Shown here one piece after another: positions 56,255-62,530 of a stretch of 64,000 nucleotides of DNA (the stretch's first letter is position 1; every line of letters starts with the position of its first letter). Source of the DNA: Alteromonas sp. a30. Its GTDB lineage: Bacteria; Pseudomonadota; Gammaproteobacteria; Enterobacterales; Alteromonadaceae. The stretch covers positions 124,001 through 188,000 of the forward strand of contig NZ_JABEPE010000004.1 in the NCBI RefSeq assembly GCF_026788005.1, read 5' to 3'. A program made the position numbers and the translations under genes. The notes beneath the pieces are model-generated. The model saw nothing but the letters and a program-made list of their open reading frames with translations, made no database searches and was not told the DNA's origin.

Positions 56255-56509
56255 ATGAATTACATCAACGAAATTAAGGCATACATCTGTGAAGAACTTG
56301 CGCCAGACGTTAACCCAGAAGAGTTACCCAATGACTGCAACTTACTTACTACCGGCGTTATTGGCAGCTTAGCGCTTGTCCGTCTTGTGACATGGCTCGA
56401 AGAAGAATACGACATCCCAACAGGCGAATTAGAAATTGCGCCTGAAGACTTTAGTACCGTGCTTAACATCGACAATTTTATCAAAACCCATGCTGTAGAG
56501 CTGGCCTAA
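56255..56509 (+). CDS. Acyl/peptidyl carrier protein
   Basis: 84 aa from the ATG at 56255, with AGGAGG upstream, one base after the ligase stop; the longer frame from 56171 overlaps the ligase. It is a four-helix carrier: MNYINEIKAYICEELAPDVN, then GVIGSLALVRLVTWLEEEYDI. Ser38 in IGSLAL is the phosphopantetheine site; the residue before it is Gly rather than the usual Asp. Size and the SLALVRL helix resemble PltL/PigG-type carriers. No phosphopantetheinyl transferase is nearby. Confidence 0.9.
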   Translation: MNYINEIKAYICEELAPDVNPEELPNDCNLLTTGVIGSLALVRLVTWLEEEYDIPTGELEIAPEDFSTVLNIDNFIKTHAVELA

Positions 56510-56566
56510 GTCGCGCACATTTTCGAATAGCAAAATCTGAATTTATTATTTTAAGGGAGAAACAAT

Positions 56567-56944
56567 ATGTTTACTCGAGATAAGAAAGACGTAGAAGGCG
56601 TTAATTGGGGTAATGGTGAGAGTTACCGCATGTTAACGAGAAAAGACGAAATGGGTTTTACCGTATGCCATACCGTTGTTTATGCTGGCACGGAATCCCG
56701 TTTGCAATATCGCCGCCACCTAGAAGCATGTTATTGCATCAGTGGTAGCGGTCGCATTATGTCTGCTGACAAAGAACACACTTATGAAGTCTCTCCAGGT
56801 GTTATTTATGTTCTTGAACAACACGACCCACACTTCCTTATAGCTGATGAAGGTGAAGATATGCACCTAGTCAGCGTTTTTAATCCGCCTCTAAATGGTG
56901 ATGAGAAGCACACATTGAGTGAGGACGGCTTCTCTCAATATTAA
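56567..56944 (+). CDS. Ectoine-synthase (EctC)-like cupin
   Basis: 125 aa, nearly the length of EctC. The cupin signature runs HLEACYCISGSGRI ... VIYVLEQHDPHFL ... VSVFNPPLNGDEKH, collinear with EctC. The iron ligands known in EctC (Glu57, Tyr85, His93) correspond to E53, Y81 and H89, all present. EctC makes the cyclic amidine ectoine from N-acetyl-diaminobutyrate by loss of water. No ectA, ectB or ectD lies in the window, so its substrate is probably an intermediate of this cluster. Good GGGAGA ribosome-binding site. Confidence 0.88.
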   Translation: MFTRDKKDVEGVNWGNGESYRMLTRKDEMGFTVCHTVVYAGTESRLQYRRHLEACYCISGSGRIMSADKEHTYEVSPGVIYVLEQHDPHFLIADEGEDMHLVSVFNPPLNGDEKHTLSEDGFSQY

Positions 56945-56980
56945 GGTCGTAAGCGTAACTTTCCCAAAAGGAAATCATTT

Positions 56981-58822
56981 ATGTACCCGGAAGATAAGCA
57001 AGTGGCCAAAAAGGCCAAAGCATCTATTGATGCCATATCTGCGTTATTGAAAAAAGCAGACACTGAAGAAGCAGGGTTTCCTTACGACCGTTGGAAGGCG
57101 GTAAGTGACTCGGGCATCTTTAAGCGTTTTGTCGATTCTACAGTATCAAAGCGAGAGTCGTTTCTTTCTACTATCAATAGCCTAGAGCGTTTAGGCGAAG
57201 TGTGTGAAGACGCTGGTTTATCATTTTCAGTCGCCACGCACCTTGCCAGTACAATTACGGCATTGAGCAAATTCGGTTCAGACGAATTAAAGCAAAGATA
57301 CATGGAACCGCTCGTTGAAGGGCGCATCATTGGCGCGCACGCAATTAGCGAACCGGGGGCAGGTTCCGATGCATTGAGCATGACCACCACTGCCACGAAA
57401 AGTGGTGACGACTATATTCTCAATGGTCACAAAGCCTTTGTGACCAATGGCCCCATCGCAGATGTCATCGTGGTTTATGCGAAAACAAGCGACACCTCTT
57501 CTGCGGATTGTGTTTCAGCATTCCTTGTTGATACACACCAAGAAGGCATTGAGCTTGGTCCAACAATGGAAACTGTAGGTTTACATACATCGCCGCTTTG
57601 CGAGCTTAAGCTAAACAATTATCGCGTTTCCAAGCGAAATATGGTTGGCCGAGAAGGCGCTGGTTTTTTTGTGCTCTCACATGTTATGCAACGCGAAATC
57701 TTGTTTGCGTTCATTATTAGTATTGGCGAGATGCACCGTCGTCTAAAGCGCAGTGTGAACCACTCTATTTCGCGCCAACAGTTCGGCACACCAATTGGTG
57801 GCTTCCAATCTGTTTCAAACCGCATCGCGGACATGAAAATCAGCTATGAACTGAGCCGAAACTGGCTATACCACATTGCAGAAAAGATGATTGCCAATAA
57901 AGACGTTACCAACGATGTCGCAATTGCAAAAGTGTTTATCAGTGAAAACGCGCTAGAGACTTCAATTAACGCACTGCACATTCACGGCGGCTATGGTTTT
58001 GTTGCTAAAAACGGCTTAGGTGAAGAGGTGTGTAACGCACTTGCTGGCCCGATTTACTCTGGCACTAATGACATTCAACGCGGTCGTATTGCTGCAATGT
58101 TGGGAGTTTCAGCAAACAGCAAACCTCGCCAACCAAGTCAGTTGTCATCGGCAAATTTAGCGCCCAAGAAAGTGTTCGACTCTGAACATGAAAATGTTAA
58201 AGCATTCGTTGATAAGGCACTAGGAAATGAGCAGCTAAGCGAACGAGAAATTGCTGTCAAACTCTACTATGCCGTTCGAGACAAAATCGCCTATGAAGTT
58301 TTTGATACTGACATGGGTGAAGTCGGCCTTCGAGCAAGTTCGGTCGTAAAAGCGAAAAAAGGGTTTTGTCTGCATAAAGGCATTTTGTTCGCTGCTGCAT
58401 GTCAATCGAAGGGCCTTGAAAGTCGGCTTGTTGCGAGTCGTGTAACTAACCACATTTCAACACCTGAACTGCAAGACTTAGTTGGTGGAGAAGTGTTCCT
58501 ACATTGGTACAACGAAGTCAAAGTCGACGGTAAGTGGCTGAAAGTTGCGCCGGTATTCAACAAGTTACTTTGCAAACTATATGCAATTGAACCGCTTGAA
58601 TTTGATGGCGTTTCAGATGCCGTTGTTCAGCCGTACAAAGGCGATAGCCAAATGAATTATCTTGGCTCACCGGTTGTATTTGACAACCCATCACCGGAAG
58701 AGTTGATAGCGCTGGTTCGTACTCACCATCCGAAAATGGTTACCCCTAGCGGAATGATCCCGAAAATGGTTCCTATTGCGAAAGGTCCTGACGGAAAAGT
58801 ACCTGCTCCAGCATCTTATTGA
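56981..58822 (+). CDS. Acyl-CoA-dehydrogenase-like flavoprotein fused to a transglutaminase-like domain
   Basis: 613 aa. Residues 1 to about 380 are a full acyl-CoA dehydrogenase fold: AHAISEPGAGSDALSM, RQQFGTPIGGFQSV, IHGGYGF and GPIYSGTNDIQRG. The usual catalytic Glu before GT is Ser360; instead E239 (VMQREILFA) sits where isovaleryl-CoA dehydrogenase has its base. Residues about 400-540 form a transglutaminase-like domain: Cys463 (KKGFCLHKGILFAAACQSKG), His508 (VFLHWYNEVKV); the third triad position appears to be Ala523 instead of Asp. The first half probably oxidises a carrier-bound acyl group; the second may transfer or release it. Confidence 0.85.
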   Translation: MYPEDKQVAKKAKASIDAISALLKKADTEEAGFPYDRWKAVSDSGIFKRFVDSTVSKRESFLSTINSLERLGEVCEDAGLSFSVATHLASTITALSKFGSDELKQRYMEPLVEGRIIGAHAISEPGAGSDALSMTTTATKSGDDYILNGHKAFVTNGPIADVIVVYAKTSDTSSADCVSAFLVDTHQEGIELGPTMETVGLHTSPLCELKLNNYRVSKRNMVGREGAGFFVLSHVMQREILFAFIISIGEMHRRLKRSVNHSISRQQFGTPIGGFQSVSNRIADMKISYELSRNWLYHIAEKMIANKDVTNDVAIAKVFISENALETSINALHIHGGYGFVAKNGLGEEVCNALAGPIYSGTNDIQRGRIAAMLGVSANSKPRQPSQLSSANLAPKKVFDSEHENVKAFVDKALGNEQLSEREIAVKLYYAVRDKIAYEVFDTDMGEVGLRASSVVKAKKGFCLHKGILFAAACQSKGLESRLVASRVTNHISTPELQDLVGGEVFLHWYNEVKVDGKWLKVAPVFNKLLCKLYAIEPLEFDGVSDAVVQPYKGDSQMNYLGSPVVFDNPSPEELIALVRTHHPKMVTPSGMIPKMVPIAKGPDGKVPAPASY

Positions 58823-58846
58823 GTTAATTAGCTTAGGAAAAGCACT

Positions 58847-59434
58847 ATGAAAAAAACCATTGATATCTACACCGACATTGTGTGCCCGTATTGCCTACTG
58901 GCAGAGCATGCAATTCGTGACCTTATCGATGAAGAGGATGTCAGCATTCGCTGGCATCCCTTCGAGCTAAGGCCAGACCCAGTACCAACGTTGCGCGTTG
59001 AAGACCCTTACCTCCCAGATATTTGGGATCGTTCGGTATACCCAACCGCAAAACGACTGGGTGTACCCATTACATTGCCAACGATTTCGCCACAGCCAAG
59101 AACAGACAAAGCGTTTCAGATCTTCGCGATGGCGGAAGAACAAGGCAAAGGCCACGAGTTCAATATTGCAGCGATGAAAGCATTCTTTCAGCAAAACCAA
59201 AACATCGGTGATAACGATGTGCTTGCAGACGTTGCAGAAAGTATTGGTCTCGATAGAGATGAGGTGCTGGCGGCTTTGGAAGACGGTGTTTATCGCGCCA
59301 CTCACGAAGCGGCCCAGCGCCATGCAGTGGAAGAAGCGCAGATTCGTTCTGTGCCAACCATTATTGTCGGTAATCACAAATTTACCGGCGTGCCAAGACC
59401 TGAAGAGTTCAAACAGGCACTTAGGCAACTTTAA
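58847..59434 (+). CDS. FrnE/DsbA-family oxidoreductase
   Basis: 195 aa, thioredoxin fold without signal peptide, so cytosolic. Active site CPYC at 13-16 (DIVCPYCLLAEHAIRD), inserted helical domain, and the cis-proline loop RSVPTIIVGNHKFTGVPRPEE. FrnE-like proteins are common in natural-product clusters. Here it could act as a redox or isomerase helper for a pathway intermediate. Starts 25 bp after the previous gene. Confidence 0.88.
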   Translation: MKKTIDIYTDIVCPYCLLAEHAIRDLIDEEDVSIRWHPFELRPDPVPTLRVEDPYLPDIWDRSVYPTAKRLGVPITLPTISPQPRTDKAFQIFAMAEEQGKGHEFNIAAMKAFFQQNQNIGDNDVLADVAESIGLDRDEVLAALEDGVYRATHEAAQRHAVEEAQIRSVPTIIVGNHKFTGVPRPEEFKQALRQL

Positions 59435-59483
59435 ATTTAACTTGTTATAAAAATCTAGTGAAAGACTAATAAGGGGAAATGAA

Positions 59484-59807
59484 ATGTTAAGTTGGATCTA
59501 TCTTGGAATTGCAGTGATTTTTGAGATTACAGTGGCGATCTCCGCAGGCAACGCTCAGGGTTTTACTAAACCGGGCTGGACAGCGGCAACGCTCATTAGT
59601 GGTGCTATTGCCACATTCTTTTTAAGCCTTGCTTTACTCGAATTCGATGTTGGCGTTGGCTACTCAATCTGGACATCTACAGCCGGTGTAGGGATTGTTA
59701 TTTTGGGCGCGATATTCTTCAACGAAAAGCTCAACGGCAAAAAACTATTTGGTATCGCCCTTGTAATTGGTGGTGTTATTGGGCTTCGCATGAGCGGCGC
59801 GGCATAA
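59484..59807 (+). CDS. SMR-family efflux subunit A
   Basis: 107 aa with four membrane helices. The essential glutamate is E14 (GIAVIFEITVAISAGNAQGF), and VGVGYSIWTSTAGVGIVILG is the third helix. SMR proteins exchange cations or guanidinium-like compounds for protons. The adjacent second SMR gene differs in sequence, so the two probably work as a heterodimer, like other paired SMR systems. In this operon the likely job is product export or self-protection. Confidence 0.9.
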   Translation: MLSWIYLGIAVIFEITVAISAGNAQGFTKPGWTAATLISGAIATFFLSLALLEFDVGVGYSIWTSTAGVGIVILGAIFFNEKLNGKKLFGIALVIGGVIGLRMSGAA

Positions 59808-59849
59808 AACAATACTTCAACCTAATTTAACTATCAAAAGGAAAGAACA

Positions 59850-60227
59850 ATGACTTCTCAAAATGAAAGCAATACTCAAGCATGGCTAATGCTCATCCTC
59901 GCCGGTGTTTTTGAAATTGGTTACGCGCTGAGCGTAGGTGGCAGCGAAGCCTTTACCGTTTTAAGCTGGACAATTTCAGCCATCATCTTCTTCTTGCTAA
60001 CGCTCTATTGCTTAAGCGTGAGCCTTAAAACCATTGACGTAGGTATTGGTTATGCCGTGTGGGCTGGTATTGGTGCTATTGGTGCATCTGTATTCGGCGC
60101 GTTTGTTTTCGATCAGGTATTAACCATGTCTCAAGCTTTCTGGCTTGCCGTCATTATCGTTGGGGTGATTTGGTTAAAACTCGCCAGCAGCGAAAAGTTT
60201 CAAGATGCAGAACTAGCAACTCAATAA
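59850..60227 (+). CDS. SMR-family efflux subunit B
   Basis: 125 aa, four membrane helices with the conserved glutamate at 22 (LAGVFEIGYALSVG) and the third-helix motif VGIGYAVWAGIGAIGASVFG, which resembles guanidinium exporters more closely than subunit A does. It has a longer N terminus (MTSQNESNTQAW) and a polar C-terminal tail. 42 bp after subunit A. Confidence 0.9.
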   Translation: MTSQNESNTQAWLMLILAGVFEIGYALSVGGSEAFTVLSWTISAIIFFLLTLYCLSVSLKTIDVGIGYAVWAGIGAIGASVFGAFVFDQVLTMSQAFWLAVIIVGVIWLKLASSEKFQDAELATQ

Positions 60228-60296
60228 ACTGACATAGCCTTTGGCGAACTTATGACCTTGTAAGTTCGCCATTGATTATCTCTTAGGAGAAATACG

Positions 60297-60776
60297 ATGT
60301 GTAAGAATCACGCTATCCTTGAGCAACGCATGAGCGAAGTCGTTGATTACTCAGTGGAGCATGTGAAAAATGGCGGTATTCCCTTCACGGCCTATGTCAT
60401 TGATGATGAAGGCAATATTCTTGGTCAAGGCGTTAATAGAGTGATGGAGAATAGCGACCCAACAGCTCATGCGGAAGTCGAGGCTATTCGAGATGCCTGT
60501 AAGAATACCCAATCACCACATTTACGCGGCCTAACGCTACTCGCCTCTGGTGAACCTTGCGCCATGTGCTACCTCAATGCCATGTACTCTGGCATTGGCA
60601 AAGTTTTATTTGCAGCAGACTCCAATGAAGCTGCCGTGCATGGTTTTGACTACCGCAGAACCTATTCAATGCTGGCTGACTTCCCTTCCCGATGGCCGAT
60701 GGAAATTGCTAAGCATCAAGTGGAAGGCTCATTAGAACCCTTCAAAATGTTACTAGAAAAGAGGAACCTTGGATGA
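60297..60776 (+). CDS. Zinc-dependent deaminase of the guanine/cytidine deaminase superfamily
   Basis: 159 aa, the size of bacterial guanine deaminase. Zinc motif: H58-A-E60 (TAHAEVEAI) with E60 as proton shuttle, and C88-x-x-C91 (GEPCAMCYLNAMY). The C-terminal DFPSRWPMEIAKHQVEGSLE differs from tRNA adenosine deaminases. In this operon it may deaminate an amidine or aminopyrimidine-like intermediate rather than guanine (inference). Overlaps the next gene by 4 bp. Confidence 0.85.
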   Translation: MCKNHAILEQRMSEVVDYSVEHVKNGGIPFTAYVIDDEGNILGQGVNRVMENSDPTAHAEVEAIRDACKNTQSPHLRGLTLLASGEPCAMCYLNAMYSGIGKVLFAADSNEAAVHGFDYRRTYSMLADFPSRWPMEIAKHQVEGSLEPFKMLLEKRNLG

Positions 60777-61576
60777 GTGATCAAACCATTATCCCCGCAG
60801 AAGTGAAAAGCCTATTCAAACCTGATGGTTGGAACAGAACTATTCGCATTGGCATTGTTGTTCCTCATGCCGATGTTGGTCCAGAAGTAGAAATTCAAGC
60901 CATGGCATCTGACGACATCACGGTTCATGCAAGCCGCATATTCTTTTCAGCAATGCGCGCTGGTGGCGAAATGGATGAAAAGATCCCTCACGCTCCCGTT
61001 GAATCCTTTGTTGAAGCACCGTATGTCGATAATGCTGTAGAGTCTTTGTGCTCATCACCTTTAGACGCGATTGGCCTTGCCTTTACTAGCTCGGCATACA
61101 AACATGGCCCAGAAGGTGAGCGTGCTTTAATTGAGCGACTAAAAGCCGTTTCTCGAGACATGCCAATTGTGTCGACATGCCTTTCAGCCGAACGAGCATT
61201 TACTAAGCTAGAAAGCAAAAAAGTTGCCATGATTAACCCTGCATGGTTCGATGCTGACCTTGTTGCACAAGGCGCGGACTACTTCAGAGAAGCAGGTTTT
61301 AACGTTGTTCATCAAAGTTCATGTGGCATTCCTAGTGGTCAAAAGTATGTCACACCAGAAGCCTTGTATTTATGGGTTGAAAAAGCGGTTAGAGAATCTG
61401 GCGCTGATACCGTTTTCGTTGGTGGTAACGGGCAACGCTCTGTTGGCGTGATTAACGCCGTGGAGAAAAAGCTAGGCGTTTCCATGGTAACGGGGAACCA
61501 GCTTATTTTATGGGATTCACTGCGCTCAATTGGTGCAGATACAGTAATCTCAGGCTACGGGCGTCTTTTTGACTAA
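60773..61576 (+). CDS. Maleate isomerase / EutA-like protein lacking both catalytic cysteines
   Basis: 267 aa of the Asp/Glu-racemase-like fold (maleate cis-trans isomerase, arylmalonate decarboxylase, EutA). The C-terminal signature VSMVTGNQLILWDSLRSIG is typical. At the two catalytic positions, where family members have Cys (…CTS… and …SCT…), this protein has F104 (GLAFTSSAY) and G218 (VFVGGNGQRSVG). Other cysteines (C93, C136, C184) are elsewhere. EutA proteins occur in ectoine utilisation operons, which fits the EctC-like gene. A changed or non-racemase reaction is expected. Last gene of the operon. Confidence 0.82.
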   Translation: MSDQTIIPAEVKSLFKPDGWNRTIRIGIVVPHADVGPEVEIQAMASDDITVHASRIFFSAMRAGGEMDEKIPHAPVESFVEAPYVDNAVESLCSSPLDAIGLAFTSSAYKHGPEGERALIERLKAVSRDMPIVSTCLSAERAFTKLESKKVAMINPAWFDADLVAQGADYFREAGFNVVHQSSCGIPSGQKYVTPEALYLWVEKAVRESGADTVFVGGNGQRSVGVINAVEKKLGVSMVTGNQLILWDSLRSIGADTVISGYGRLFD

Positions 61577-61670
61577 CACTTAGCCATCCCTCTTTCTTCC
61601 TTACGGCGGTTTATTGGTTATTTTAGATAAGCCTCTGACAGAACTGGATAGCCGCCACGCTCTGGAAGGA

Positions 61671-61708
61671 GCAGCAAAACCACCACTTATGGTGGTTTTG
61701 TTGCTTTT
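61671..61708 (+). terminator. Strong Rho-independent terminator of the biosynthetic operon
   Basis: GCAGCAAAACCACC-ACTTAT-GGTGGTTTTGTTGC forms a 14-bp stem with one mismatch, followed by TTTT. It closes the operon that begins at 54760. Confidence 0.9.
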
Positions 61709-61783
61709 ACACTCGTCGAATTTAACGCACGACAATGCGTAATTGAAAAGAGGCGGATTAATTCTCACCTATTGAGTAGCCCC

Positions 61784-62305
61784 CTAAAAGGCGCGAATTT
61801 TTGTAATTTCTTCATCGGAAATCCCCAACGATTCAAGGAATTTTTGATGCTCTTCCGGCTCCATTTCTTCAAACTTTTGATGCCACTTAATCATGTCGCT
61901 ATCGCTAAACCCAGCGGCAATCATAATTTGTACCCAACGTTCTTTATTCACTGTATTGTCCTCTAGCAAGCTTGGTTCTTGAAGCAGCGCAACAATGGCT
62001 TTTTGTTGCGACCGCAAGTTCTGGATTTCCCGCTCAAGATCGTTGAAATGATCTTTCAAGATCTCAGCTTGGGAAACACCATTTCGCTCAAGCAAGGTGT
62101 GAATGCTTTGCAACGACAATCCATAAGAGCGATACGATAAAATAGCCTGAAGCCTCGCTATTTCCTTCTCGCCATACCAGCGATAACCATTTTCAGAGCG
62201 AGTGCTTGGCAAAAGTAATTTCACCTTCTCGTAATACAAAATGGTGGTGCGAGAGACACCTAATCGCTTCGCTAATTGCGTTACTGTTAGCATGGTTTGA
62301 TTCAC
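61784..62305 (-). CDS. MerR-family transcriptional regulator
   Basis: 173 aa, with GTG start at 62305 preceded by GAGGTG at ideal spacing; an ATG lies four codons in. N-terminal HTH TVTQLAKRLGVSRTTILYYEKVKLLLPS and GYRWYGEKEIARLQAIL, then a coiled coil (LKDHFNDLEREIQNLRSQQK) and an effector region (VQIMIAAGFSDSDMIKWHQK). It has no cysteine cluster for metals. It converges on the operon and may sense a related compound; its target promoter is not evident. Confidence 0.88.
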   Translation of the reverse strand: MNQTMLTVTQLAKRLGVSRTTILYYEKVKLLLPSTRSENGYRWYGEKEIARLQAILSYRSYGLSLQSIHTLLERNGVSQAEILKDHFNDLEREIQNLRSQQKAIVALLQEPSLLEDNTVNKERWVQIMIAAGFSDSDMIKWHQKFEEMEPEEHQKFLESLGISDEEITKIRAF

Positions 62306-62530
62306 TTTTTCACCTCGATTGACCGAAAACCAAGTCTGAACCCTAGACTGATAGACGGGTCAAGCTGAAAATATCCCTTAAAGTAATTGTAAGCATCTTT
62401 CTTTGCTAGACACTGAGATAAGAAACCTTCTGATAGCGTAACTCAGGTGACGAGTAGATGGTTGAGTGTACCTACTTAACTGAGACCTGTATCGGTACAC
62501 TCATTTAACTCTTTTTGAACTGGTTAAAAA

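Noticed and set aside
54760-61576. Ectoine biosynthesis operon
   Set aside because: Only an EctC-like gene is present; ectA, ectB and ectD are missing and the other genes encode carrier-based chemistry.
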